Assembly (NCBI GenBank): GCA_021828155.1
Contig: JAKAST010000002.1
Coordinates: 1-60,295, forward strand
Source of the DNA: Microcaldota archaeon
GTDB taxonomy: Archaea > Micrarchaeota > Micrarchaeia > Micrarchaeales > Micrarchaeaceae
DNA length: 60,295 nucleotides
Direction: 5' to 3'
A model generated the notes under the pieces. That model was given only the letters and a program-made list of their open reading frames with translations, searched no databases and had not been told where the DNA came from. The translations under genes were made by a program, and so were the position numbers. Below are positions 1-9,642 of the stretch, one piece after another (position 1 is the stretch's first letter; each line of letters opens with the position of its first letter).

Positions 1-117
1 TACATAGACAAGGGCAGGAACCTGTGGCAGTTCGTCGCGGAAAGCCTGGAGGAGTATAACAGGCTTGCATCGGCCGCCAAGAAAGCGATAAAGGCGCAGC
101 AGAGAGCCATTGGATAG
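1..117 (+). CDS. C-terminal end of a protein cut by the window edge
   Basis: Frame 1 is open from the first base to a TAG at 115-117, giving 38 residues: a hydrophobic/aromatic start (LWQFVAESLEEYN) and a Lys/Ala-rich helical tail. The start lies outside the window. The tail is too short to assign a family. It runs in the same direction as the giant surface gene but is separated from it by about 200 bases with a separate TATA-like box, so the two are probably not co-transcribed. The frame is a reading from sequence; the function is unknown. Confidence 0.6.
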   Translation, partial: YIDKGRNLWQFVAESLEEYNRLASAAKKAIKAQQRAIG

Positions 118-251
118 CACAAGCTCCGCCAGCAGCGCCAGCGCCCAATTTGGGCAACAGCATACTGCAGGGTAAAGAGGCTGCATGCCTGCACGGCCGT
201 GATGCACCTGTTCAGCTGCGCGGATTCCTGCCCGTCGACCGCATAAAAGTC

Positions 252-260
252 ATTAAATAC
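252..260 (+). promoter_or_regulatory. TATA-like box for the giant surface protein
   Basis: ATTAAATAC lies about 70 bases before the chosen ATG at 329, in an otherwise GC-rich spacer. The position allows a leader of about 45 nt. Similar (T/A)TTAAA boxes precede other genes in the window. Assigned by sequence only. Confidence 0.45.
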
Positions 261-328
261 CTTTCCTGACTATAGAGAAGCGTGCTGTGAGGTAAAAATA
301 CCAGGGTGCAGATCACTTGTCCAAAAGC

Positions 329-3300
329 ATGCAGTCGAAACCGCACAGGCGCGCGCAGAGCGCAGTAGAATATCTTGTGACGTACGGCTGGGCGATGCTG
401 CTTATCGGAGTAATAATATCCCTCCTTTACCTCTATCTCATAGTGCCGGGCGTAGTAGCGTCGAATTCCTGCACATTCCTTTCTGGCGCGTACTGCGTTG
501 ACCTTGTTCTCGGCGCCAACCTCACCACCCATTCGTCAGTGATGGCGCTCTTCATAACGAACACGCAGCCCTATCCCATAAAGAACCCTAAGCTTTTCGT
601 CAACATAAACAAGGTCAACTCAACCGCAATCCCGTGCAAGCCCGATTATGTCCTTGCAGGCGGCTCCATGATCTGCACGCTGCCGTTGACCCAATCAACC
701 ACGCTGGGGCAGTTCCTCGCCGGTGGTCTGTACCTTAACGCTACGTATTGCGGGCTCTCTGCAACTCCCGGCACCTGCTCGCAGGCGCCTCCTGAAGTAT
801 ACACGGGCAGCTTCGCCACCCATGCCCAGCCGCTTGTATCAACTTCATCGTCAATAACAATAAGCGCTGTGAACACAACAAACCCGGGCAATCCCGCCAA
901 CAATGCAGAGGACCCGCTCACTGCGACAGTAAGGCTCCTGGGTTATCCGCTTTCTGGCGCCACTGTAAACTTCACAGCCCGATTCCAGAGCAACGGCACC
1001 AATGCTGTGCCTCCGTATGCATTTGGCTCGCAGTACGCCACTACGGGCCCTAATGGCGTTGCGAGCGATTACATCCAGGGCACTACTGTAGGCAACGTCA
1101 TAGTAACTGCATACTATGCGGGGCTTACTGCCAACGCGCTCATAACATTCATACCCGTAACAAAGGTGACGTTCGCTGCGCCAACAGCTTCTGCGCTCCT
1201 GCACAGCTCGGCCACGCTCGCAACGATAGGCGGCACGAACTACGACTATGAGCAGCTCACTACAACGCAGTTCCTGTGGGGCTGCGGCTCCTCGCACACC
1301 TACTCGTTTGCTAGCACTCTATCAGTAAGCACGGGCACACGGCTCTCGTTCCAGCACGATGTGATAAACGGCGTGACCTATTCATCAGCGTCTGGCACAA
1401 TGGTAGTAAATTGCGCGCTCTACAACCAGACGCAGACAGCGACATACCAGACGCAGTACGAGTACCTACCGTCAGTGAGCCCATCCGGCGGCGGCACTGT
1501 GGCACCCTCGCAGGGCTGGTACGGTGTTGATTCAGGCTTCAGGATAAGCGAGACGCCATCAACTAACTACATATTCAAGAACTGGACCGGCACGGGCGCA
1601 GGCTCTTACACTGGCACCCTGCCTAACCCTGCAGTGCTCATGGGAAGCCCAGTCAACGAGACCGCGAACTACTATGCGCCTGTGCAGATAACGCTCGCAA
1701 GCCCCTCGATAGGCAGCACTACTGGAAACATACTGACTGTGGACGGCATTGGCTATACAGCATCGCAACTCCCTGCAGTAATCAACGCGAGCTACGGCTC
1801 TATAATAACATACAGCTTCGCCTCTACATTGGCAGGCGCATCTGGAATTCAGTACGTCAATCCCACAGTAAGCGGCTGCGGGGTCAGCTCCGCCAGCGGA
1901 TCATTCTCAGCAACAGGCTCATGTACTCTGAGCGCCTCATACACTACGCAGTACTACCTTACTATGGCAGCCTCGCCCAGCAGCGACGGCACTGTATCGC
2001 CGTCAAGCGGCTGGTACAACTCCGGCTCAGCAGTGACAATAAGCGAGACCCCCAGTTCTGACTACATATTCAATGACTGGACCTGCAGCGGCACGGGCTG
2101 CTACTCAGGCACTGCAACGAGCACCAGCATAACCATGAGCGCACCAATCACAGAGACTGCCAACTACTACTCTCCTCTCACAATAACGTTCGCCTCTTCC
2201 TCACTGACCGGCTCCACGGGCAATGTGGTGCAGGTCAACGGCATTAACTACACAGCGTCGCAGCTTCCCGCCAGCATATCTGTTGCACCGGGTGCCAGCG
2301 TAACGTACTCATACACCTCTACGCTTTCAGGCGGCACTGGCACGCAGTACATAACGCCAACAATAAGCGGCTGCGGCCAGAGTGCTCAGTCAGGCAGCTT
2401 CTCTGCCAGCTCAAACTGCACAGTTACAGGCACCTACACAACGCAGTACCAGCTCACCATGGCGGTATCGCCCAGTGGTGATGGCACCACAACACCCGCC
2501 ATAGGCACGTACTGGTACAACTCCGGCTCAGCAGTGACAATAAGCGAGTCGCCAACGGGCACCTACACCTTCAATGACTGGACGGGCTCGGGCACAGGCA
2601 GCTACTCAGGCACCACAGCTAGCACCAGCATAACAATGAGTGCGCCGATAACAGAGACGGCCAACTACTTCACATCCGTCACTGTGACGTTCACTTCGTC
2701 GTCGATGAGCGGCACCTCAGGCACTGTCGTTACCATTGATGGCACCAACTACGCCTATTCGCAGCTCCCTGTCAGCATAGCAGTGCCTTACGGCAATACT
2801 GTCACGTACTCGTATGCCTCGCCCGTCGCAGGCGCATCGGGCACCCAGTATGCCTATTCGTCGCTCAGCGGCTGCAGTCAATCAGCGCAGTCAGGCAGCT
2901 TCAGCGCGACCGCTGCCTGCACAGTCACTGCATCTTACACTACCCAGTATTATCTTACGATGGCCGTAAGCCCATCAGGCGGAGGCACAACATCGCCTGT
3001 AAGCGGCTGGTACAATGCAGGTTCAGGGGTCACGATAAGCGAGAGTCCTGCAACGAACTACGTATTCAATGACTGGACCTGCAGCGGCACGGGCTGCTAC
3101 TCAGGCACCAGCACCAGCGCAACAATAACAATGAACAACCCGATCACAGAGACTGCGAACTACTACTCCCCAGTCACCATTACGTTCACCTCGTCGTCGA
3201 TGTCAAGCACCTCTGGCACGGTGGTAACGGTCGACGGCGCGAATGTGGTCTATTCCAGCTTCCCGTACTCGACAGCAGTTCCATACGGCAGCACTGTCAC

Positions 3301-6300
3301 ATATTCATATACATCACCCATCGCAGGCGCATCGGGCACCCAGTATGCATACTCGTCGCTAAGCGGCTGCGGCCAGAGCACACAGAGCGGCAGCTTCAGC
3401 GCGACCGCTGCCTGCACGGTCACTGCGTCGTATAACACTCAGTACTACCTGACCATGGCCGTAAGTCCATCGGGCGGCGGAACTGTATCTCCATCAAGTG
3501 GCTGGTACAACTCTGGCACAAATGTAGGCATAAGCGAGAGTCCTGCAACGAACTACGTATTCAATGACTGGACCTGCAGCGGCACGGGCTGCTACTCAGG
3601 CACCAGCACCAGCGCAACAATAACAATGAACAACCCGATCACAGAGACTGCGAACTACTATGCACCGGTTACTGTGACGTTCACCTCGTCGTCGATGTCA
3701 AGCACCTCTGGCACGGTGGTAACGGTCGACGGCGCGAATGTGGTCTATTCCAGCTTCCCGTACTCGATAACAGTTCCATACAGCTCATCAGTTGCATACT
3801 CCTACGCTTCGCCTATCGCTGGTTCCTCAGGCACCCAGTACGTCTATTCGTCGCTCAGCGGCTGCAGTCAATCAGCGCAGTCCAACAGCTTCAGCGCGAC
3901 ATCGACCTGCACGGTAACTGCATCTTACACGACTCAGTACTATCTTACGATGGCCGTAAGCCCATCAGGCGGCGGCACTGTATCGCCAGGCAGCGGCTGG
4001 TACAACTCCGGCTCAGCGGTCACGATAAGTGAATCCCCGGCAACGAACTACGTCTTCGATGACTGGACCTGCAGCGGCACGGGCTGCTACTCCGGCACAG
4101 CAACAAGCGCAACCGCAACCATGAGCGCGCCTATCACAGAGACCGCGAACTACTATGCACCGGTTACTGTGACGTTCGCCTCATCGTCGATGAGCAGCAC
4201 CTCAGGAACTGTGGTGACTGTAGACGGCACTAACTTGGCATATTCCAGCCTCCCGTACTCAATACTTGTGCCCTATGGCAGCACAGTCACATATTCATAC
4301 GCCTCGCCTATAGGCGGTTCATCGGGCACCCAGTATGCATATTCGTCGCTCAGCGGCTGCAGTCAATCAGCGCAGTCAGGCAGCTTCAGCGCTACCTCTA
4401 CCTGCACAGTCACTGCGTCGTATAACACTCAGTACTATCTTACGATGGCCGTAAGTCCATCGGGCGGCGGCACTGTGTCGCCTAGCAACGGCTGGTACAA
4501 CTCAGGCTCGGCAGTGACGATAAGTGAAACTCCTGCAACGAACTACGTATTCGATGACTGGACAGGCACGGGCACCGGCAGCTACTCAGGCACCACGGCC
4601 AGCACTAGCATAACCATGAGCGCGCCTATCACAGAGACCGCGAACTACTACTCCCTAGTCACCATTACGTTCACCTCATCGTCGATGAGCGGCACCTCAG
4701 GCACTGTAGTCACAGTAGACGGCACCAACGTCGCCTATTCAAGCTTCCCGTACTCGATAACAGTTCCATACAGCAGCACAGTCACATATTCATATACATC
4801 ACCCATCGCAGGCGCATCGGGCACCCAGTATGCATACTCGTCGCTAAGCGGCTGCGGCCAGAGCGCGCAGTCCAATAGCTTCAGCGCGACATCAACTTGC
4901 ACAGTCACTGCCTCATACACGACTCAGTACTACCTAACGATGTCTGCGAGTCGCACACCTTCTGGTGGCGGCTCTATATCTCCATCAAGCGGCTGGTACA
5001 ATGCAGGCTCTAATGTTGGTATAAGCGCGAGCCAGGCAAATAACTACACATATACCGGCTGGAGCGGCACAGGCTCTGGCTCTTACTCTGGACTTGCGTC
5101 AAGCGCTACTGTAACAATGAGCGCACCCATAACAGAGACAGCAGGCTACATACAGAACTGGAATATAGGTCATATACCTTATCCTCTCCCGAACTCCATT
5201 CCTCCTGTACAGGGAACCGCATACGACCCAGCCAACGGCTACATGTATGCTCTGTTCGGTAACTCTTATATATATGCAATGAGCGGTACTTCGGTTGTTG
5301 CAAATATAACTTTACCATTTGCCGTTTCCTCTGTTATTTCAAGTAACTTCCCTCCATTTGTTTACGATGCAGCAGACGGCTACATGTATGGGGTATATAG
5401 CAGCGGTACGGCTACCGGTAATGGAGTATTCGCAATCAGTGGAACCAGCTTCATTGGCGTAGTCCCTGGCACAAGTTACACTAGTCCATCGTACCCCGGC
5501 ACTGGCAACACCTTTGATGCTGTTTATGATTCTTCCGACGGTTACTTATATGTGGGTAATACGAACGGCACAGTTTCTGTAATAAGTGGCATGAGCATCG
5601 TTGCGATAGTTGGCAGCGGGCTAGGCAGCGGCGCCTATCCTGCCGCTGCGGTTTACGATTCTGCAGACGGCTATGTATACATAGCATACAGCGATTATAT
5701 CTATGTCATAAGCGGCACTACTATTGTAGATACAATAACAATGCCTAATGGATACGACCCTATAACGATGGTCTTCGACCCATACAATGGATACATATAC
5801 GCCGCCAACATAAATTACGGCTACATATACGCAATTCATGGCACAACCATTGTAGGCAACTCAGGAATATCTACTGCCAGCAATCCGGAATTTCTTGGCG
5901 TAGATCCGGCTAACGGTTATCTATATGTTACCTATAATACAGGTAACAACTATCCATACGTGACTGTTATAAGTGGCAATAGCACGCTTGCCTCCTCAAT
6001 CTTTGTAGGTTATGTACCATACCAAACCATATATGATCCAAACAACGGTTATGTATTTGTTGTAACTAGTAGTGATGTCGTCACAGTCATGCAAGGCACG
6101 TCTATTATTGCTAACTTTACGGGATTTACTACCGGTGCTAGCTACGGCGGCTCAGGACCTGCATACGATCCAGCAGCCGACTCATTATATATGCCCGTCG
6201 ACTATAGTAATTACGGTATAACGATCCTAGAGGGTGGTGCTAGCACTTTTAGTACAACAAACGTAAACCTGATGCTCTACCCCTCATCTGCGACATACGA

Positions 6301-7378
6301 TCCCTCCAATGGTTATACCTATGTCCTTACTACGGACGGCGGGGCGTATGGGTACGGACCAGGCCATGCGTACGTCTTCAGTGGCACCTCAATTGTTGCT
6401 AACATAACTATATCAGGTCTGTACAGTTATAATACCACGTCTTCCAACGGTGCCGGTCAGTACTTCGGGCTGCCGCTCATCTACGATTCGAACAACGGAT
6501 ACCTCTATGGGGTTAACTCAGCGCCTTTGAGCGGTTCTAACCCTAATTATGGTGCAGTATTTGCTATAAGTGGCACCAGCTACTTGGGCACTGTGCCTGG
6601 GACGGGTCATGCCGGCCCTTACTATACCGGGGTTACGAGCATCGCAGCTTACGACTCTTCCGATGGCTACCTGTATGTGCTCAATAATAATGGCACGGTG
6701 TCCGTGATAAACGGCATGAGCATAATTGCTACCATCTCTTCGACATATCTACAAGGCTGCTATTCCATAACCTCAGGTGGCGGCTATGTGTATGTCTCTA
6801 GTAACAATTATGTGAACATAACTGTAATCAGCGGAACCAGCATAGTAGCTACCCCCTCAGGGCAATACTCCACAACCTTGCTATCTTACGATCCGTCTTA
6901 CAACTATGTGTATGCCATACCACAAAACGTTCATGGCATCGCAGCCATCATAAGTGGGACTAGCTATGTTAAGGTCATCTCAGCTTCAGGCTATGAGAGC
7001 CAAAGCGCATATGACCCAGTCAGCGGCGAGATATACTTTACTTATCTTCCAAGCCAGGCCTCTGGAGCGATAGAGGTATTCAACACAACTAGCTCTCTAG
7101 GTATTAATGTATACGGCACTGAGCCGGGGTCCCTAGCATACGGGACCGATGGCTACATGTTCAACGATTTCTACTCCACACCGGCCATCGCGTTCGTTAA
7201 TGCGTTTGGTGCGCTGCCATCAGGCTATCAGGGCATAAACGGCAGGATATTTTTAAACGAGTGGAGTGGCTCCAATCCGTCCAGCATAGGGTATTCACCG
7301 TCGGATAATTGTATATACTACCCCTTGTGGGATACTTCTTCAGGTGGCAACGGTGTTTCCATAATTTGCCTTACATGA
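329..7378 (+). CDS. giant modular surface protein: class III signal peptide, InlB-type repeats, YVTN-like beta-propeller
   Basis: A 2349-residue secreted or pilin-anchored surface protein. The N-terminus has a basic n-region, then RA/QSAVEYLVTYGWAML and a hydrophobic helix, the form of an archaeal class III (type IV pilin-like) signal peptide cut by a prepilin peptidase before Q. An upstream TTG at 317 would add four residues. After a pilin-like head come a Big_1-like Ig domain (about residues 180-270), eight tandem modules of about 165 residues (about 280-1610), each ending in an InlB B-repeat-like unit (SPSGGGTVSPSSGWYN ... FNDWT ... ITETANYY), and about 16 propeller blades with YDPxxGYxY and ISGTSIVA motifs (about 1630-2350). 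No C-terminal membrane segment or sorting signal is visible. The repeats are GC-rich; the propeller part is visibly AT-richer, suggesting a different origin. Likely role: adhesion or cell-cell contact, inferred from domains only. Confidence 0.9.
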   Translation: MQSKPHRRAQSAVEYLVTYGWAMLLIGVIISLLYLYLIVPGVVASNSCTFLSGAYCVDLVLGANLTTHSSVMALFITNTQPYPIKNPKLFVNINKVNSTAIPCKPDYVLAGGSMICTLPLTQSTTLGQFLAGGLYLNATYCGLSATPGTCSQAPPEVYTGSFATHAQPLVSTSSSITISAVNTTNPGNPANNAEDPLTATVRLLGYPLSGATVNFTARFQSNGTNAVPPYAFGSQYATTGPNGVASDYIQGTTVGNVIVTAYYAGLTANALITFIPVTKVTFAAPTASALLHSSATLATIGGTNYDYEQLTTTQFLWGCGSSHTYSFASTLSVSTGTRLSFQHDVINGVTYSSASGTMVVNCALYNQTQTATYQTQYEYLPSVSPSGGGTVAPSQGWYGVDSGFRISETPSTNYIFKNWTGTGAGSYTGTLPNPAVLMGSPVNETANYYAPVQITLASPSIGSTTGNILTVDGIGYTASQLPAVINASYGSIITYSFASTLAGASGIQYVNPTVSGCGVSSASGSFSATGSCTLSASYTTQYYLTMAASPSSDGTVSPSSGWYNSGSAVTISETPSSDYIFNDWTCSGTGCYSGTATSTSITMSAPITETANYYSPLTITFASSSLTGSTGNVVQVNGINYTASQLPASISVAPGASVTYSYTSTLSGGTGTQYITPTISGCGQSAQSGSFSASSNCTVTGTYTTQYQLTMAVSPSGDGTTTPAIGTYWYNSGSAVTISESPTGTYTFNDWTGSGTGSYSGTTASTSITMSAPITETANYFTSVTVTFTSSSMSGTSGTVVTIDGTNYAYSQLPVSIAVPYGNTVTYSYASPVAGASGTQYAYSSLSGCSQSAQSGSFSATAACTVTASYTTQYYLTMAVSPSGGGTTSPVSGWYNAGSGVTISESPATNYVFNDWTCSGTGCYSGTSTSATITMNNPITETANYYSPVTITFTSSSMSSTSGTVVTVDGANVVYSSFPYSTAVPYGSTVTYSYTSPIAGASGTQYAYSSLSGCGQSTQSGSFSATAACTVTASYNTQYYLTMAVSPSGGGTVSPSSGWYNSGTNVGISESPATNYVFNDWTCSGTGCYSGTSTSATITMNNPITETANYYAPVTVTFTSSSMSSTSGTVVTVDGANVVYSSFPYSITVPYSSSVAYSYASPIAGSSGTQYVYSSLSGCSQSAQSNSFSATSTCTVTASYTTQYYLTMAVSPSGGGTVSPGSGWYNSGSAVTISESPATNYVFDDWTCSGTGCYSGTATSATATMSAPITETANYYAPVTVTFASSSMSSTSGTVVTVDGTNLAYSSLPYSILVPYGSTVTYSYASPIGGSSGTQYAYSSLSGCSQSAQSGSFSATSTCTVTASYNTQYYLTMAVSPSGGGTVSPSNGWYNSGSAVTISETPATNYVFDDWTGTGTGSYSGTTASTSITMSAPITETANYYSLVTITFTSSSMSGTSGTVVTVDGTNVAYSSFPYSITVPYSSTVTYSYTSPIAGASGTQYAYSSLSGCGQSAQSNSFSATSTCTVTASYTTQYYLTMSASRTPSGGGSISPSSGWYNAGSNVGISASQANNYTYTGWSGTGSGSYSGLASSATVTMSAPITETAGYIQNWNIGHIPYPLPNSIPPVQGTAYDPANGYMYALFGNSYIYAMSGTSVVANITLPFAVSSVISSNFPPFVYDAADGYMYGVYSSGTATGNGVFAISGTSFIGVVPGTSYTSPSYPGTGNTFDAVYDSSDGYLYVGNTNGTVSVISGMSIVAIVGSGLGSGAYPAAAVYDSADGYVYIAYSDYIYVISGTTIVDTITMPNGYDPITMVFDPYNGYIYAANINYGYIYAIHGTTIVGNSGISTASNPEFLGVDPANGYLYVTYNTGNNYPYVTVISGNSTLASSIFVGYVPYQTIYDPNNGYVFVVTSSDVVTVMQGTSIIANFTGFTTGASYGGSGPAYDPAADSLYMPVDYSNYGITILEGGASTFSTTNVNLMLYPSSATYDPSNGYTYVLTTDGGAYGYGPGHAYVFSGTSIVANITISGLYSYNTTSSNGAGQYFGLPLIYDSNNGYLYGVNSAPLSGSNPNYGAVFAISGTSYLGTVPGTGHAGPYYTGVTSIAAYDSSDGYLYVLNNNGTVSVINGMSIIATISSTYLQGCYSITSGGGYVYVSSNNYVNITVISGTSIVATPSGQYSTTLLSYDPSYNYVYAIPQNVHGIAAIISGTSYVKVISASGYESQSAYDPVSGEIYFTYLPSQASGAIEVFNTTSSLGINVYGTEPGSLAYGTDGYMFNDFYSTPAIAFVNAFGALPSGYQGINGRIFLNEWSGSNPSSIGYSPSDNCIYYPLWDTSSGGNGVSIICLT
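1160..5150 (+). repeat. eight tandem about 500-bp coding repeats in the surface protein gene
   Basis: Each unit encodes VTxTFxSSSMSxTSGTVVTVDG, a Ser/Tyr-rich stretch, a Cys pair (SGCxQS ... CTVTASY) and the B-repeat-like segment. Units 5 and 6 share a block of more than 100 bases that looks identical (about 3050-3170 and 3541-3661), so recent recombination or gene conversion is likely. Units 1 and 2 are the most diverged. Copy-number variation and assembly collapse are both plausible here. Confidence 0.9.
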
Positions 7379-7637
7379 ATGCACATTCTAGAATACATCC
7401 ACAATTTCATGTATGCTATGTCAATATCTTAAAGAATTCTCGGCTTCGTCGGTAGTTGACGCATAATTAGGGCAATAGTTTTTCTGTCTTGTTCTCGTTA
7501 TAATCGTTAACGGCAGCGCCATCTATACACTCACCTAGTTCCTGGCGATCAGGCTTTTCAGCGCCGGCGATTTTATCTTGATGAGGTTCTTTCGGTAAGG
7601 AATTCGACTGCCGTGCCTACCGCATTATTGAGCTCGC

Positions 7638-7880
7638 TCTCAAGCTCCCTCAGCCACAGTCGTCACGGTCGACGGCACCAACATTGTCTATTCCAGCCTC
7701 CCGTACTCGATACTGGTGCCATACGGCAGCACAGTCACATACTCATACGCCTCGCCGATAGGAAGTTCCTCAGGCACCCAGTACGTCTATTCGTCGCTCA
7801 GCGGCTGCAGTCAATCAGCGCAGTCCAACAGCTTCAGCGCGACATCGACATGCACGATCGATGCCGAGTATACGCCGTGA
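7638..7880 (+). pseudogene. stranded, frameshifted copy of one surface-protein repeat, ending in its own stop
   Basis: From 7659 the frame reads VVTVDGTNIVYSSLPYS, continues through the SGCSQSAQ segment and ends CTIDAEYTP with TGA at 7878-7880. It closely matches the surface-protein modules at DNA level. Just upstream the match continues as SSLSSSLS in another frame, so there is a one-base frameshift, and no start is available. The 260 bases between the intact gene and this fragment hold no recognisable gene. It could be the former 3' end of the surface gene, displaced when the propeller part was acquired, or a duplicated end. No function is expected. Confidence 0.75.
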
Positions 7881-7936
7881 AGTAAAGGCAAACCTTAAAA
7901 GCCTTGCCAGAGCTGTAAATGCGATGGAGTGAGATT

Positions 7937-8326
7937 ATGGCAAGGAGCGCAATGAGCAAGAAAACAAACCCCGGCGTGTTCGCGCTGGAATTCGTGGGCA
8001 GCCTGTTCTACCTGTTCCTGGTATACCTGATGGGCCTCGACAAGATGCCCGTCAGCGTGGTATTCAGTGGCACAGGCTCGTTCTGGCTGCCTGTATTCGC
8101 TGGCGTGTCAATACTCGCTGCGATAGCGCTGTTCGTATTCAGCTTCACGTATTTGGGCGAGCCCAAGATACTTGCCGGAGAGCGCACCAAGAACATGGGG
8201 CTGCAGCTGGCAATGGTGCTGGGCATAACCTTCTTCGCCCTTACTATAGGCACGCAGTACTTCTTCGTTGCCCTGATAGGGTTCATACTGGCCCTGATAG
8301 GGGGCATAATGGGCTACAGGCTCTGA
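7937..8326 (+). CDS. small four-helix membrane protein
   Basis: 129 residues with about four hydrophobic segments: VFALEFVGSLFYLFLVYLMG (about 14-33), FWLPVFAGVSILAAIALFVF (about 49-68), and two near the C-terminus (about 90-108 and 110-127). A basic N-terminus suggests a cytoplasmic start. The ATG at 7937 is chosen because GGAGTGAG lies 5-12 bases upstream; an ATG at 7919 would add six residues but lacks a ribosome site. A strong hairpin follows directly after the stop. No family is recognised; function unknown. Confidence 0.75.
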   Translation: MARSAMSKKTNPGVFALEFVGSLFYLFLVYLMGLDKMPVSVVFSGTGSFWLPVFAGVSILAAIALFVFSFTYLGEPKILAGERTKNMGLQLAMVLGITFFALTIGTQYFFVALIGFILALIGGIMGYRL

Positions 8327-8334
8327 ATATGCAG

Positions 8335-8370
8335 GCCCTGCCCTTGGGCAGGGCGTTCTCTTTCTCTCCA
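8335..8370. terminator. strong hairpin with pyrimidine tract between convergent genes
   Basis: GCCCTGCCC, a TT loop and GGGCAGGGC form a perfect 9-bp stem, followed by a T/C-rich run (GTTCTCTTTCTCTCC). It lies between the ends of two convergent genes and could end transcription of the rightward one. Confidence 0.7.
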
Positions 8371-8415
8371 GCAATTCGGCTTTATTCCTGTGCGCGCCTG
8401 CATCCGCACAGCCAA

Positions 8416-8802
8416 TCAGCGGCGCAGCTCCATGGCTGCTGCATCATTGCTTGCTGAAAAGAGTGCCGCAGAGCGCCTGCTTGCTTCAAGGTACGCCTCT
8501 ATCGCCTTCTCGGCCCGCAAAGACACTGCATCGAGCGCCTCTGCGAGCGCAGCGTTGCTAGGATCTGCAGAGAGCGCAGACATGGAAGAGTCCAGTCCCT
8601 CACGTATCTCCTTGTAGAGCATGAACCGGTTCTCGTGGCTGTGCGAACAGTTGTGCAGCGGCGAGCGGTCGAGTTCGAATTCGAGCCGGTCTATCATACC
8701 ATCTAGTGTTCTGCCTTGCTCTGCAGCCCTGTGCAGCCTGGTTTCGGTATCGGTCGCGTCAGCAGCGCGCTGCGCCCTAACTACAAGCTTGGAGTCAGAC
8801 AT
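8416..8802 (-). CDS. hypothetical helical protein
   Basis: 128 residues, charged and Ala-rich, predicted mostly alpha-helical with heptad-like stretches; a HNCSHSHEN segment near residue 52 has His/Cys residues that could bind a metal, but nothing confirms this. A CTTTAAAT box at 8831-8838 sits 29-36 bases before the ATG, which fits a nearly leaderless transcript. No family is recognised. It converges on the membrane-protein gene across the hairpin at 8335. Confidence 0.65.
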   Translation of the reverse strand: MSDSKLVVRAQRAADATDTETRLHRAAEQGRTLDGMIDRLEFELDRSPLHNCSHSHENRFMLYKEIREGLDSSMSALSADPSNAALAEALDAVSLRAEKAIEAYLEASRRSAALFSASNDAAAMELRR

Positions 8803-8910
8803 TGTATCGCTGCATTTGCGAACCCGACTAATTTAAAGACGAAGTGGCATTCGTCAAGAAGCGAATTATGGAGCAATAAGATATTCAGCGGTGTTTGCCC
8901 TGCTGCCTGG

Positions 8911-9060
8911 CTACTGCCTGTTCACTGCGCCTGTTTTGCGTTTCGCCTTGGTAAAGCATAGCCTTGAGCCTGGAGAGCGCCCTGTTCTGCGCGCCTCGCC
9001 GAGCACAATAACAACATGGCTCTTTCCTGCCATGGTTCCTGCAATCGCGCTCTCCGCCAT
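8911..9060 (-). CDS. possible 49-residue ORF
   Basis: ATG at 9060 to TAG at 8911, starting 16 bases after the stop of the 182-residue gene on the same strand, encodes MAESAIAGTMAGKSHVV followed by a basic tail. No ribosome site is clear. A competing ORF in another frame on this strand (8885-9073) is equally long, and neither has a recognisable domain. It may be a co-transcribed small protein or noncoding spacer. Confidence 0.2.
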   Translation of the reverse strand: MAESAIAGTMAGKSHVVIVLGEARRTGRSPGSRLCFTKAKRKTGAVNRQ

Positions 9061-9076
9061 TATATCGCATCAAGGC

Positions 9077-9625
9077 TCAATCCGTAAGCAGCTCGACCTT
9101 GCTGAGACTGTAGTGCGCTACTAACTCATCAGGAATAGAAACGCCAGTGGATGGTGCAAGCTCGATATCTGCCCTGAGATACGCGGTCCTCATCTCCTCT
9201 GTAAGTGCTTTGTAGTTCTCGATGAGCTTCTTTGCTATTGTTTGCGGCACCCCCTCTATATAAATGTCCCTGTAGGCGTTCGTTCCATTGCTGCTGGGCA
9301 GAACCGCATGCACCTCAAGGTCTTCATGGTTCAGTAGATACGTGCTGTCCGATTCAGCTATCCCATCCCGCGCTATCCGCACGCACACCATGGCAGTGTC
9401 GCCAGGCCTCATCCTGTCCAGCTCCTCAACATGCGTGAGCCTGTCATTGCCCCTCCGCCTTGCTATTTCAGCCGCATGCTCCGTGCCCTTGGTTATTTCA
9501 GCATGCTCTCCAGTGCTGGGCACGGAATTCTGTTCTGACGGCTGCGGATGGCGCATTAGGAAACTGTGGAGCGAAGTAGGTGGGTAGCCCTTTTGGCAAT
9601 CCTCGCTCCTAACCGTTTTCTCCAT
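9077..9625 (-). CDS. hypothetical protein behind a TATAAATATCTGG-type promoter
   Basis: 182 residues. The first 60 are polar and low in order; from about residue 70 the sequence looks folded (RPGDTAMVCVRIARDG, then beta-rich and helical stretches). The ATG at 9625 is preferred over an in-frame start 15 codons upstream because the earlier start lies before or within the promoter box at 9643-9656, leaving about 17 bases between box and ATG. That box overlaps the TAA of the upstream gene. No family is recognised. Other genes with the same box are mostly unknowns too. Confidence 0.65.
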   Translation of the reverse strand: MEKTVRSEDCQKGYPPTSLHSFLMRHPQPSEQNSVPSTGEHAEITKGTEHAAEIARRRGNDRLTHVEELDRMRPGDTAMVCVRIARDGIAESDSTYLLNHEDLEVHAVLPSSNGTNAYRDIYIEGVPQTIAKKLIENYKALTEEMRTAYLRADIELAPSTGVSIPDELVAHYSLSKVELLTD

Positions 9626-9642
9626 GATATTATTGCGCCTTT

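Noticed and set aside
1160-5150. Regular repeats that could look like a CRISPR array
   Set aside because: The repeats are about 500 bp, in frame and encode protein domains; there are no short repeats with unique spacers.
7613-7885. 90-codon ORF in the stranded repeat
   Set aside because: Most of it is the wrong frame of a surface-protein repeat; the true frame is visible and broken, so it is annotated as a pseudogene.
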